Origin: Hydractinia symbiolongicarpus
Lineage: Eukaryota; Cnidaria; Hydrozoa; Anthoathecata; Hydractiniidae
Assembly (NCBI RefSeq): GCF_029227915.1
Contig: NC_079887.1
Coordinates: forward strand, 7,750,001-7,814,000
Reading direction: 5' to 3'
Length of the DNA: 64,000 nucleotides
The number at the start of each line of letters is the position of its first letter. The stretch's first letter is position 1. Of this stretch, positions 24,601 to 36,540 are shown piece by piece. The notes beneath the pieces were generated by a model. The model made no database searches and was not told the DNA's origin. It was given only the letters and a program-made list of their open reading frames with translations. Position numbers and translations under genes: made by a program.

Positions 24601-27600
24601 AAAAAAAAACCATCTCAAACATAGTAGTGCATAAAATGTAATTTTTACTTACTAAAATTTACCAAAACATATAAATTACTCCAACCGGCTGTAAGGACAT
24701 TTTTGTTAAGTTATTAGCTACAAAGCTGCGAATTACAAGTGATTTCCATATCCACGTGTTACAAGTCAAAAATTATGCTTTCAAAAGCCAGACCGTAATA
24801 AAATTTAAACAAGGTCTTATCGTTCAAATAAGCTTACCAGGATGTCTGATATACATTCACGACGAAATGTGGCGATGCCAAAACTATCTCCGAGTGTCAG
24901 TGAGCACGCTTGTCCTGATGTTGAATTTAAAATTGCGTTATCACAAAATGCTTCAACTTGAGCTTGCGTTTTTCCAGTGGGTGTTGGCCATGTTTTAGGT
25001 ACAAAGTTCTGATCTGGTGGATCATACTCATATATGGTGTTGTCATCTTCGTCAGGAACAATGATGGTATTTGATAGAGATTGATTGCTACAATGTGCGA
25101 ACGCTGTTGATGCAAATGGAAATTAGAATAAGAAAATAATACAAAATTACTTTAATAAAGATGTACATTTTTCGAATGCATCCCCAAATTAATACAACGT
25201 TCCAGCATTATATTCCTGCAATTTATGAATCAAATTCGAGTGTGGTTTTGGCTTAACATATTTCTAAAAATATTTACCTGCAGGAAAAATAGTTTTAAAG
25301 TTTATTGCTGATGCGAATGTTGGTCTCACAGCAAATGTTTCAATGCCACATCTACGGCTCACTACACCACCTGTTAAAAGACAGCTGCATACACTGGTGG
25401 TATTGTATTGCACCAGTCGTTTACAGCTCTTGTTTTCGCTTCTTGTGAAGAATAAACTGCTTCTATTCCGTAGCCTATGAGTGCAATTACATATTAGTAT
25501 TATTTTTTATATGTTATTAAAACAGAAATTATGACGCAAAGTGCTTACGTTACCTCTATTAAAACTAGATTAAAGAAGATGGATTGAGGAAGAGTTTTCA
25601 CAAAATCTTCGGACTATCTTAATGTTAATGATATTGTAGAGTACAAATTTAGATATAACAATGCTTTGACGATTTACAGGATCACCCAAGGAACACAACT
25701 CTGCAGAAGTCTCCCCTGTATTAACTATGGGAGGGGCTTGGAGGGGTGGGTCAGTAGGGCGTGGCACCTCGGCCTTCATAGCTGCTACGACTTAATTTGG
25801 AGAAAAGGCCTTATTATTAATGTCTTAGGGTTTATAAAACAGTCAGATATTGGCAGCTTGGTTGTGAAATCTCTATTTGTAGTCAGTAGGTATCTGTTTA
25901 ATTTTGCTTTTACTCCTTGTGTATGGTAAGTAGATGATTTAGGCACTGAATTTGGGTTCTTTAATCAGAAAAACTTCCTGAATTTTTGCGTTTTTTAGCC
26001 TCAAAATTTGTCTAACGGAACTCTCAAAATTACCATTCGCAAAAGATATTTCAGTACACAAACTTGTCATATTGTTCATTTGCGAAAAATAAGCCACTAT
26101 TTTTCTAAAGGAAAGTCTAGCTTTACAAGCTCTGTCCTACCTTTAAATCTAAAAATTCTCGAGACTTGAATTGCAAAAAAAATAAAGCGTTAATGCTTTA
26201 AGCGCTCAAAAGCTAATCCTATTATCAAAGATTTCTGAAAATGACTTTTTCAAGTTTTCATTCATTAACAATACCGACCACTTTATCGGTTGGTCTCGCA
26301 AACGTGTTTTCCGATTAGAGTATACAATTTTATACTATATATTTCGTTTTTAAACTAGACTCAACTATAATCTACACATCCTAATTTTTTTTTCTGACTG
26401 AAAATGCAAAATATTCTGAAAGTTTTTCCTACTTCCAGCTATTTACGAAAATGGAGCTGGCTGGATTTGTCTGTTGATACACAGTTCCTTCCTTTGATGT
26501 CATATCATTAAAGCGGTTTCCATCAAATATTCCACACAACCCTTCAGTCTTTTGGTGATATATAGATGGAATTTGAACGTATATATTGGCAAAAGATAGA
26601 CGGCTTGATCTCCGATGGACTTGGAAAGTAATTGAAGCTCCGGAAGGAAATTCAATCTGCAAAACAAAAATCTAGCTGATATAAATGATTATTGGCAGTA
26701 CCTACATTTTAAAAAATGACAGTTTAAGCTTTAGAAAAGAGTGCAAATGCTTATTCATTGACAAAATAAAAAACCTCTGCCGAATTACATGTTTCTAAAT
26801 CATCAAATTATTGTGCTTTCAAGTGTTCAACCCAATATTTTCTGAGGTGCTTTTCCTGTGGCGTTATTTCTGTGAAACGAAAACAAACCTGAAATTTAGA
26901 CGGATTTATTTCCTTTAAAGTTGTTCCTGGAGACGGAGGATGCTCAGTGGGAAATCTAAATTTGGGTGCAACAGAATTGCACATATCAATTGCAACAATA
27001 TCATCTTTTTCTTGGGCTGCAACAGCACAGTTACATGTCACACCTTGTAAACAGTCAAACGTTCTTATATGGATCTGAAATGAAAGATAAAATATTTAAC
27101 TGGTAAATCTTTTCTTATATTAATTCTTACGGTCGGAATGTCACGTGGTACCACTTTCGGTTGAGGAAAACACGGACGTGTTACAGTAGAACTCTCACAA
27201 AACAAGCATTGATTAAACAAGAACCACAAATGTCTGAATAAAAGTAAAGTCAAACCAGCAAATAATCGACTAAAACTACACAATATGACAGGTTTGTAGT
27301 AAGAAAACAAAGATTCTAGGAAGAATTCAGCTCCTATTTATGAAGAGCTGACCGCGTAAATGGCGTGTTTTACCTCAAATCATGATGGCTATCATTAAAA
27401 GTAGGAACCTGTAATTAGTTTAAAAGTATCACGTGACATTTGCCGACTGAGAAAATAACTGTGTTGTTTGTATGTGCATGCGTGGTGTGTATGTGAGACA
27501 AAAATTTGTGCTACGGACACACGAAATAACAATTGCGATAATTTTAAGTCCACTTTGTTGGCGACGGATGAAGTTGCGAGTTACTAAGAGCGATTCCTTT

Positions 27601-30600
27601 GTGTTTTTTGGACGAATTCCCGTGGTTCTTCCAAAGGGCTAACAGCTACAATTTATAATTTTCTAAAATACCTTCTTAAATCTTATATGTGACATGCAAA
27701 GGTGGTTTTATTGTCTACAATTTTCTTCAAAGACTTTACAAAATTACAATTTTTTGTTACCCCTTTCAAACTTGTAATTGATTATGCAAAAGTTACGGTA
27801 AATTAACTTTTATTGTTCGTTTCCTTTGTGTAGTTCATTCCCTTCTGGGCATGCATTATTCCCTGTTAAAATTTTAACGCCGGGAATTCAATTGATGTCT
27901 ATTTTATTGAAAATAAAAACAAACTTGTTGAGAAAAAAAAACACGAATTTGACGATTTATTTCGTTAAAGGGGCTACGAAACGATTTAATAAGCTCCATC
28001 CCCAAAATTTCCGAAGAATGGCATGTAACGGACCACTCAAAAGGTCAAGGTGCAAGAAGTTATACACACTTTAGAACCATATAGACGTCTAGACGATCTG
28101 TTTATGAATAATTAATTTTTTATGTTGAATTTGATACTTTTTATTTTTATTTTGAAAAAAAAGAAAAATTTTCCTTCACCTTCAGTATTTTTTTTAGCCG
28201 TAAAATAAGCTACGGTCTGTAAAACATATTAAATTTTGTTTTGACGAGGGAACAGAGAGAACACGAGAAGCTGTATTTGTTAAAAGTGCTACGTTACTAG
28301 CTTTAAGAAGGTAATAAATACATTTAAAAAGATTGTAAACGCTTGGAATGGCCTTGAGTACAATAATCTTATATGTTTCTATGCAAAATTTCAAAGGATG
28401 TAGCCATCTAGCTAGCTAGTTCAAAAGATTTGAAGTTTATTTATCAGAAAATTTGTGTAAAGCAAGGTAAGTACTAATGTCGAAAAGCACAATATGATAT
28501 TTGAGATGATTTAAGTTGTCATTTTTCTCTAGAGTAATCTTAAAATTTTCCACCGCCATTAGCTCGATTCCGTAAAGTCGAAAACCCACAGTCGTTTTGT
28601 AGCCCCTTCAATTTCGCTCGATTCCGTAAAGTCGAAAACCCACAGTCGTTTTGTAGCCCCTTCAATTTCGTTTGACATTTTAAACATCTAGCATTAACCA
28701 TACAGATTTATAAAGTTCATTTTTCCGTGAGTAATAAGACTAGTTCATATAATTGTGCCGCATTGCAACCTTTTTTATACGAAACAACGATCTTCGTAAA
28801 AAGGTACAATATGTTAGGAAATAGAATTTTAGCCATTTTTTCCTATCTTAACATCACCTTGATATAATATAATATAACATCACCTTGAAATTATTTTTAA
28901 CACTTTGTGCTAACACGAAGTCCCCAATATTGAAGAAGGCATACCAGGTGTTATCAAACGTGGAAATATATGGATCGCCTGAAGACGAACATAAAGCCGT
29001 TGCCACGTTAGTTGTTGTAACCTACGAAAGAAACAGAAAGCGTGAACTGGTTTAAATCTTTTCCTACTTAAGATTTTTTATTAAAGCAAATCAAGCCTTT
29101 GGCTAAACTCTCTTTTTGGAAAGGACAACACAGAGAAATGAAGGAAGGTCAAGAGTTTGTTTACTTCCGTGGTGCTTATTTTTTTATGCAAGTGAAATGC
29201 TAAGAAAAAAAAGCGTGCAATTATTAAAAATTGTGTTTGCTTTGATACGTAGTAAAAGTAGGTCGTAATTATTTTTTTTACTTTTTTACTTCTTTGTTTG
29301 CCATCGAAAATATAAAGATGATTGGCATGACTTTAATTTATGGTACAACGAAACTTAATCAAAACAAACACGCAGAGCACTTACTATGATTGGAGGAGAT
29401 GGTGAATAGTTAAGCCAATCAAACATGTTTACAGATTGATTAACAACTGGTGTGATTGTAACGGTAGTCTGACCATCATCAATAAAATCTTGAATAGGAT
29501 GTATAACTAGTTCTTGCATACTCGATGAATTTGGTTTAAATGACAGCATACAGGTGCTGAGCAGGATATCAGATCTCTGGTATGGAAAAGAGATGGTCAC
29601 TTCACAGTTTGTGCTACCATTATTACATACGATGGGAACAGTGTTAGTTACATTTACTTTCGCAGCTTCTGAACCTTCAGTAACTACGACTTGTCGTGGT
29701 TCAACCTGAAATGTACGAAATAATTAAAGTCGTTTCTTAAAATCCTTTCTTTACGTACAATTGTTTTCAAATTTTTTTCAAATTCAAAATGTTTACGGCC
29801 GTTAATCTCTGCAATTATTCTCGTTAACTGATCTGTAGATACACCAGTTTATCATACTGCCACCAACCCCTTTCTTCCTTTTGAGCAAACTTGCTGACTT
29901 AATGTTTTACATCTTCGTTACGGCCGTTAGGGTATAATCCCACAAATTGCTTTGAAAATTTTTAACTGCATCAAAGTTCGCGCGAGTAATCCACATAAAA
30001 TGTTAGTTAGCTAGCGATTTATTTTTTATGCAGTTAGCCTCACTAATTTTGTGAGATATATCATGTCACTTGTTTCCAAGATGGACCACAAAGGCAGCTC
30101 TAGAGTGTTCAAAACTCCAATTTGAGCTACAGTAATCGATCTAGACAACGATGTTATGTGGGGATCGAACCTACAACCTTTTAGAAGTAAACAAAGCACT
30201 CCATCGACTGAGCTACCGATCCCAAACGTGCTTTTAAAGTCTCCACTTACCTTAATCCCAGCAAAGTATACGTTGCTTTCATGGAAAGGGCTTTTTATGT
30301 TTGACGTGTTTGTATACCATGTTCGAACTTTGCATGAGATCTAGATTAGTTTGGTTAAACTGTGTATATACTTAGCTTTATTCAATGTTTTTAATTTTTG
30401 TTTTGATTTATGATGAACTATGTTGGTTACCTCTACCCCAAGTTGATATAAACTTTGAAACATGTTCTCATTCATCAACAAAGATGTTCTTGAGCCATTC
30501 AAAAAAATGTCAGTCTTGTTAATCTTTTTATCGCCGTTGTACCACGTGATCTCATACACACCTCTTGGATCAAGCACATCTTTGCTAAGACTGCAGTTGA

Positions 30601-31798
30601 AAACTAAGCGATTATTTTGCGCCGTCACTTCCATTGTAGGCTTGCGACGAATTCTTGGAAAAATACCTGAAACATGATAGTTTAACCTGTAAAATTGTTT
30701 TAAGCAATGACTTACATAACCCCCTTTCTCAGAGTAGTTGTCATGGTAAAAATCAAAGCTTGAGTGTTGATTGCATTGAAAGAATTCTTCTTTGGCTTTT
30801 TTTAATCGTAGTATATAGACTCAGTTGTAACAACGAGAAAAGATAGTGGTAGACATGCTACGACTATATCAAAACCATGTAGAGCTTACGCCACATTCTG
30901 AAATTTTTCAAACAGAATATATTTTGAGCATGCGCACTGGTAATTGATATTTTTTCTCGATTTTATTTCTTTTTTTTCTGTTCTTGCACTCAAAACCGAG
31001 AAGATAAAATAATTTTGTCCACTCAGAAGACGTAAAAATAGCTAATAGAGCAATAATGTGAAAACAAAAGATGGCGTTTGCTCGATGCTGTGGAAAGTTT
31101 ACTTTAGAAACTTTACAAAGGATAATAACACTTAAATAAGAGATTGAAAAATGAAGCGCAAAATTTATTTTTCTTACTTCCCTTTCCTTGATTTGATTCT
31201 AAAATCTTAAACCTTATTATGCGGATGTCAGTATATCCCTTACATTTTTCATTGTTTAGTGGGTCTTGCTCTTAATGCTTATGCAATACAAACATGTTGA
31301 TTATGTGAGGAAGACGTTTTGTGGCTATTACACAAAAGAGACTACACTGCATTCTCAATCAATTCCAACGGTTTTGAATTTTGAATTTTTTTTCTTATTC
31401 TGTATTTCCTAATAAATGTGTGCCTCTCATTGCCTTATATCCCATCCAGAGAAAAAACATTTAAGTGTATGTATATGTAATAAATAAAATAATGTCTACC
31501 TCCTGGTTTTCCTATTCTATATATCCATTCTCCATTTACACCCACATTTGATGTGGTTACTAGCTTGCTCACATTTGCCATGCGATGCAAAGGATGTTTG
31601 AAAAAGTTCGCCTGTGTGCTGTTTCCATCATTCCAACCAAACTATGTTTAAACCGAGTTAAGAATATTACACTGGTAATTTACAATGTATGCATTTATCA
31701 CGACTAAAATTGTTTCTTGCGTCGTCAGTAACAACAACAAGGACAATAATGACGACAACAACAACAACTGCAACAACAACACAATAACAACAACAACT

Positions 31799-31846
<48 letters not shown>

Positions 31847-34612
31847 CCACCAACAACAACAACGACAACAACGACAACAACAACAACAACGACAACAACG
31901 ACAACAACGATAACGACAACAACAACAACAACGACAACAACAGTAATAGAATAATTTTTTTATCCAAAAGTTTTTGCCATTTACTTCTCAATCTTAACTT
32001 TGTTATTGTTAAAGGGACTAAAGAGTCTACTAAACAGCTCAAGTAAGATCTCCGTCATTTATGCTACTCTCCATCATCCATTCTTAGCTGTAATTTTACT
32101 ATTCTAAATTTTTAGGGTGAAGTATCACCGTGTTTATATTCTCTCATTTAATTTATTCTATAGTTTTATTTTAAGCGAAATATTATTAACCTTTTATAGA
32201 TTGATTCGACTCTTTATATTTGTCTGTCTGTGCGCTGTGTAAAAACACAGATTCACGGAATGACAAATGCAACATAGCTTTACCGAATTTTTTAAAGTTT
32301 TAATTTGGTTCGAACATTATAACTTTCCAATGAAAAAAGGTGCCTTCCAGTGAACCGTTAGAAAGAAGTTAGATCTGAGAAACTTGTTTGTTGAAATGAT
32401 AACTTTATCCTTTTCCACAATTGTTGATCGATTTTATCTTAATAAATTTAACTACTTTTTATGTTACCACGCTATTATGCCAGTAATCTTGATTACGCCT
32501 GTTGATGTAAATTCATTCGTGTTTTAAATTGAAAAAAAAGCGATTTGATAGTTATGCGCAGATCATTCAGGCAACTTCAAATTTAACCCAAATAGTTCTG
32601 CAAAATTTAGGTTGGGTGGTCCCGCGCGAGTTAACAGCATTACTAATTAAGTTTTATAGAATCTATAGAATTGTATACACATAAATTAAAAATATATTTT
32701 AACAAACAAGGATTAAATTTGAGTAGAAAGTTTGAATTAACACCACAACAGAAAGGAATTCAATCATAATGAGTGTTTTATGGATTCTGGATTCTATGAA
32801 AAAAAAACAAAAAAAAAAACAAGCGAACAAACAAACAAACAAACAAACACACAAGAAAACAAATAAGCAAAAAAGCAAAAAATCAACCTTAAAACAAACA
32901 AAGTTCTAATTAATTTAAAACACTTACCGATGTTATTTTCGACAAATTCTCTAATTGATTGTAAAGAAAGAAAATAAACGTTTCTGTAGCATCACAAGCT
33001 AATGCAAGCTGGACCGTTACTGTCGCCTAGAAAATATAAATTCCATTATAAAGTTTCACCAAAACTTTAAATATTACTTTTAAATATTATCAGATAACAT
33101 CAGAAGTGCTTAAAACAAACTATCAAATTAAAACCAAGCGGGAAAGGATCACATGACATTTTTGTTCTCATATATTCTTAGGATTTTTTTAGTGACAAAC
33201 TTAGAGGTATGATCTAATTGAAATTAAAATTTTGGGGCTTTAGTTCTCTGTGATTATTGTGCTGTTAACTAATACAAAAAAGAGAATGTCATGATGCTTC
33301 CGCCTAACAGATAAGGAAAAAAAAATTCTTCCTCAAAACGGTATACTACTGACAGCTTCTCCAAACACAGTTTTAGTGTTTAAGCGAGTAAGATATAAAT
33401 AATTTGAGCTTACTGCACTGTTCTGGTAAATGTTCGTTTTAAACCATGTAACAACAAGCACGAAATTTGGTTGAAACGCTACTCCTTTTTTTCGCAAGAT
33501 CTCTTGTGAAGCTTTCACCAAAACTCTTCCTTCTGTATGTATCTGATAGTAAAACTTTGCAGACGTTTTTATAAACTCGAGGTCAGTCCAAAAGGGTGCT
33601 ATCATGGCAACACCGGTAAAAGGGAAATCTAACGAAACAAATCTGTTGTATATTGTTTTTCCAAACGCAACGTAACCATTTGTGGAAATCTGAAAAATAG
33701 TAAAGAAAGTATTAGTGATTGGATAGTTTCAGAGATGCTGTAGCTATGTGGGAGGTAGACACAATGGGTTCAACATTTTGCAAAAGAGCATCGTGATAGT
33801 GGATGTCTTCACAATAGCTTACCTTAAATTTAAACTTCCAAGAATTTGAGTATAACTGCCTGAAGCACCGACTATAGCAAATTTCTCTGTCCTGATTGGT
33901 CGAGAAGTTACAATATATTGCACATGTTGTACGCTTTTAAGCGGTATGTTAATTTTGTATACCGTAGATGAATATTTCTATAGATTGAAGCAAATAAAGC
34001 AAATTCTACTGCTACGACTTTCTTATTTGTGTCAACAAGAACCTCCGCGGCATAGCAATGTTCTTTGAAAAAGAATATAGTTATTTTACTCGAATGAAGA
34101 GGAAAAGGCGTGATTAACCATGGCGTGGTTAGATCTATTCAACTGACGATAATTAGAATATGTAAGAAAACGAAATTCATAATCGTGATGCAGACTCGAA
34201 AAATTTATTTTTGTTGCGTTTGACACATGGCCTAATTTAAACTCCGTTTTTATTACCTTTGTCATTACTGACGCCATGTTTTAAAACTCGTAGCTAAAAA
34301 TTCATAGCAAGGAACGGTCTTAAAAATGCCGCCATATTGAAAGAAAGGAGGAAATAACTAACTAAATAACAATAAGATACTTCTTACCTGCACGTCAACA
34401 TTATTAATTCGGTTAAAAAATGGAATATGAGGTGTTGTTATTGGCAGAACAGCATCGTCTTGACGTAAAAGTCGTGTGTTGTTTTCTTTGTCAATTATTA
34501 CAACATCGCTTGCTGTTGTTCCAAAGGGAAAGAAATCGGATATTGGAAGCGATGATACTATGTTGAACATTCCTGAAAACATTATGAACTTAATAAAAAA
34601 GTTCGCCATCAT
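15228..34612 (-). CDS. Secreted NIDO-VWD-EGF-VWA-TSP1 modular protein (VWDE-like), 21 exons
   Basis: Exons assembled by reading (high to low): 34388-34612, 33414-33689, 32928-33026, 31500-31641, 30431-30666, 30251-30340, 29385-29705, 28884-29021, 26889-27074, 26433-26656, 25278-25474, 24838-25103, 23879-24119, 23668-23795, 23315-23560, 23080-23194, 19211-19842, 17129-17302, 16843-17016, 15447-15608, 15228-15337. All junctions are GT-AG and phases agree throughout, giving about 1460 residues if one missing base in the VWA exon is allowed. Order: signal peptide (MMANFFIKFIMFSGM...), NIDO, a linker typical of VWDE, VWD, cysteine-rich region, EGF, VWA, two TSP1 repeats, short Cys-bearing tail. 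NIDO plus VWD is the core of the VWDE and tectorin-like secreted proteins; the VWA and TSP1 tail is not part of vertebrate VWDE as I know it. No transmembrane segment is seen, so a matrix or mucus role is likely. The start is Met 34612 (or 34609) because it precedes the signal peptide. Confidence 0.85.
16250..16385. repeat. Imperfect long hairpin inside intron
   Basis: Arms of about 50 bases share TTTTGATGTTGTACTGT and its reverse complement (ACAGCACAACATCAAA) and an AACGGA/TCCGTT edge, with mismatches between them. Resembles a small decayed MITE. Confidence 0.4.
16843..17302 (-). CDS. Exons 18-19: two thrombospondin type 1 repeats
   Basis: Two exons of identical size (174 bases each, 17129-17302 and 16843-17016), both phase 1 at each end, each encoding exactly one TSP1 repeat. 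First: SWSNWGAFDACSETC...RRRTC...NCNIAVTC. Second: LTQWSEYGPCSATC...RTRTC...NCNVGVTC. Equal size and phase point to exon duplication. TSP1 repeats bind glycosaminoglycans and other matrix partners in known proteins. Confidence 0.92.
18226..18660. mobile_element. MITE with 24-bp inverted termini and TA duplication
   Basis: Both ends carry CCGTAATGCTTCGAATAAAC plus GCCC as perfect inverted repeats, and TA flanks each end (18224-18225, 18661-18662), as for Tc1/mariner-type insertion. The interior is built from copies of ACGCCCCCTCGAATAGACGC in clusters near both ends. No coding capacity. Sits in the intron between the VWA and the first TSP1 exon. Confidence 0.8.
19211..19842 (-). CDS. Exon 17: von Willebrand A domain, one-base frameshift
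   Basis: Residues about 1044-1254. The MIDAS metal site is visible: DSSSS after VVVM, the threonine in LGGTAINAAL, and the aspartate in LLLTDGHEN. The frame entering from exon 16 (phase 1) runs into a stop at about 19616, while the downstream half is open in the next frame. Adding one base to the AA run near 19632 restores agreement both with the VWA fold and with the phase of the next exon. It is either a sequencing or assembly error in a homopolymer or a true inactivating lesion. The 3' edge is set by GTAGGT at 19210; a GTGGAA alternative a few bases upstream keeps phase too. Confidence 0.82.
21461..21550. repeat. Dispersed repeat, copy A
   Basis: Matches 38783-38880 with gaps: shared blocks include CACGGC/CACGAC...AAAA, TGTATTGTTGTC/TGCATTGTC, AGCGTGGC and TTAAGCTAAAATTTA against TTACGCTAAAATTTA. 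Class unknown. Confidence 0.45.
22585..22952. mobile_element. Harbinger-like MITE
   Basis: Terminal inverted repeats of about 35 bases with a few mismatches: left AGGCTAAATACACGG...TTTAAACGG, right the reverse of AGGCTAAAACACACGG...TTAAACGG. TAA is present on both sides (22582-22584 and 22953-22955), the three-base duplication of PIF/Harbinger elements. 368 bp, no coding region. Confidence 0.68.
23879..24119 (-). CDS. Exon 13: EGF-like module
   Basis: Residues about 801-880 of the large gene. The C-terminal half reads CPNDCNGKGQC-CSCNVGFEGADC, a six-cysteine EGF module of the kind that ends the VWDE core. The exon starts in phase 0 and ends in phase 1. Exons 11-12 just upstream in the message (25278-25474, 24838-25103) carry the cysteine-rich VWDE region with KTWPTPTGKTQ and RRECISDIL. 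Confidence 0.85.
26433..29021 (-). CDS. Exons 8-10: von Willebrand D domain
   Basis: Exon 8 (28884-29021) opens the domain with CSSSGDPYISTFD...YAFFNIGDFVLAQS. Exon 9 (26889-27074) continues with IHIRTFDC...CNCAVAAQEKDDIVAIDMC. Exon 10 (26433-26656) has ITFQVHR, VQIPSIYHQKTEGLCGIFDG and ends in NSW, the usual close of a VWD domain. Residues about 464-646 of the protein. The family function is calcium-linked assembly of extracellular multimers; no furin site is seen here. Confidence 0.88.
28563..28670. repeat. Perfect tandem duplication of a 54-bp unit
   Basis: The unit beginning CTCGATTCCGTAAAGTCG and ending CCCCTTCAATTTCG occurs twice without mismatch in the intron between exons 8 and 9. 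A diverged relative lies near 7320-7400 (GCTCGACCTTCG...AAAGTCGAAAAC), so the unit is part of a dispersed repeat. The identity implies a recent duplication. Confidence 0.8.
30156..30224 (-). repeat. tRNA-derived sequence (SINE head or tRNA pseudogene)
   Basis: Read on the minus strand it has a good A box (TAGCTCAGTCGATGGAGTGC) and B box (GGTTCGATCCC) at tRNA spacing, but the acceptor stem does not close and the anticodon stem is poor. It lies in the intron just after exon 6 of the large gene. Confidence 0.6.
31500..33689 (-). CDS. Exons 2-4: NIDO domain
   Basis: Three exons of the large minus-strand gene encode one nidogen-type (NIDO) domain, about residues 76-248. Landmarks: STNGYVAFG at the start, then FTGVAMIAPFWTDLEF, VLVVTWFKTNIYQNSA at the end of exon 2, VTVQLALACDATETFIFFLY in exon 3, and FGWNDGN...SNVGVNGEWIYRIG in exon 4. 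All introns here are phase 0 until exon 4, which ends in phase 1. The intron between exons 4 and 5 carries the AAC microsatellite near its start. Confidence 0.88.
31728..31944. repeat. AAC/GAC trinucleotide microsatellite
   Basis: About 215 bases of near-pure ACA repeats with interspersed CGA and CCA triplets, in the intron before exon 4 (on its high-coordinate side). Long frames on both strands here are artefacts of the repeat. Confidence 0.95.
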
Positions 34613-35819
34613 GACAGAGTTATCAAGGTTAGCTACTTTATTGTCTTTGTTAGCCACTGCTGCTCAACAATGTGAGCGAGGTAATGCTAATCCAGGTTAT
34701 CGTTTCTGGAGATAATGTATATCATCATCAGGGGCGGATCTAGGAATTTTTTTTGGTTAGGCAAAATTTCATAGATTTTTTGGCAAAGTAATGTCAAGGG
34801 TTGTGGTGTTGTACGAGGTAAATCGGCCGTTTTGTGTTTTTGCTGTAAAAGGAACTAAAATTTTCCCAAAAGTAAGGTTTTTAGTTATTAAGAATCCTTC
34901 TAGATTAGAAACGAAAGTTTCTTTATAGCCAAACAAATAACAGTAACCCCCGTAGTTTTACCACTTTATCCTTGTTAAAACATGCGGATGGAAAATGCGT
35001 CCGGTTAGCAAATTCGATTTGAAACAGGGTTAGCGTTTCCATAATTTCTTTGAATCACATACTGGTATTAAGTATCTTAGCATCTTTTTTCGTTTTACGC
35101 ACATAATACGAGAACAAGTAATAAGTTGGGGATTTGCTTCATTTCAAAACATGCAATAAGTCTAATAACTAACAATACAACAAAAAATTACATTACAAGA
35201 CAATTTTAGGAATAGATAGTCAACAGTAGTGCAACGTAGAAATATTGTTTGGAAAATTATAGTCTGTGTTAAGAACCTGCAAATGCACAAAGAAAACCAG
35301 CATATAAAAGAATGAAAGATTTCCAGTTAGACTTACAGTGTAAGATCGCAACATATAATAAACGTGTACAAAAAGTATATAGTAATCACCTCTTCATGAA
35401 GTTAATACAGTTTAGCATTAGGGTTACTGGTGTAGTTTTGCACCAATTTCTATTAAGCATTAATTTTAATGCTATGAAATTCCCACAAGAGAAAGGCAGT
35501 TTATTAAGCCAGAAAAGAGTTAGAAATTAGAAAAATAACATCAAAACATTTAACATGTCTCATATTATTTACCCTTACATGTCCCTGTCAACTATGTTTA
35601 AAAAATATTTTAATACTGTAAAATCTTTAAGAAAGTTTTAGTAACTATAAGCCAATTATGAAGATTCTCATATAAAAAGCAACATATATACAAATCCTAC
35701 TCATACCCATAAGTTGACATGACATTTGTTAGTTTACAGTCTGTAACAGAACGTTTTTTAACATGCAATTCTTGTTTCGATCTGTATATGTTTTACGTGA
35801 AAATCATTTCTATGATTTA

Positions 35820-36540
35820 CTTGAATATTCACAAGTTATTTTGATTGATTTTTTTCACCAACTTTGTGGATTATACCAGATATATATCCATTGTTTACAG
35901 TTTTCCAATATTATAAGGATTCAGAACAAATCTTCTGTGTTATTTACTTGAATATTCATCATAGGTACCAGGGTGACATCAAAATACAAGTTATTTTGAT
36001 TGATTTTTTTCACCTTCTTAGTTCCTCTTATGAAACACAACTTTGTGGATTATACCAGATATATATCTATTGTTTACAGTTTTCCAATATTATAAGGATT
36101 CAGAACAAATCTTCTGTGTTATTTACTTGAATATTCATCATAGGTACCAGGGTGACATCAAAATACAAGTTATTTTGATTGATTTTTTTCACCTTCTTAG
36201 TTCCTCTTATGAAACACAACTTTGTGGATTATACCAGATATATATCTATTGTTTACAGTTTTCCAATATTATAAGGATTCAGAACAAATCTTCTGTGTTA
36301 TTTACTTGAATATTCATCATAGGTACCAGGGTGACATCAAAATACAAGTTATTTTGATTGATTTTTTTCACCTTCTTAGTTCCTCTTATGAAACACAACT
36401 TTGTGGATTATACCAGATATATATCCATTGTTTACAGTTTTCCAATATTATAAGGATTAACAAATCTGTGTTCTTTTAATTGATGGTGATTTTCGTTGTT
36501 AGAAGAATATTCATCTTAGGTACCAGGGTGACATCAAAAT
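35820..36540. repeat. Tandem satellite, 179-bp unit, about four copies
   Basis: The block beginning ACTTTGTGGATTATACCAGA recurs at 179-base steps with almost no differences; the first copy lacks about 24 bases and the last is cut short. Frames of 85-88 codons found in each unit are by-products of the repeat, not genes. Confidence 0.92.

Noticed and set aside
27131-27246. Possible exon on the minus strand reading LFCESSTVTRPCFPQPKVVP with AG and GT edges
   Set aside because: Its acceptor phase does not match exon 8, while exon 8 joins exon 9 directly in phase and in agreement with the VWD fold. Could be an alternative exon, but not supported.
30156-30224. Functional tRNA gene
   Set aside because: A and B boxes are good but the acceptor stem does not pair and the anticodon arm is irregular.
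31685-32042. Frames of 81-89 codons on both strands over the AAC repeat
   Set aside because: Produced by a trinucleotide microsatellite; the product would be poly-Thr or poly-Leu and it lies in an intron.
35864-36479. Four successive 85-88-codon frames with near-identical proteins
   Set aside because: They are the same reading frame of a 179-bp tandem satellite, not a gene family.
35820-36540. CRISPR-like array
   Set aside because: Units are 179 bp, contiguous and without spacers; the DNA is eukaryotic.
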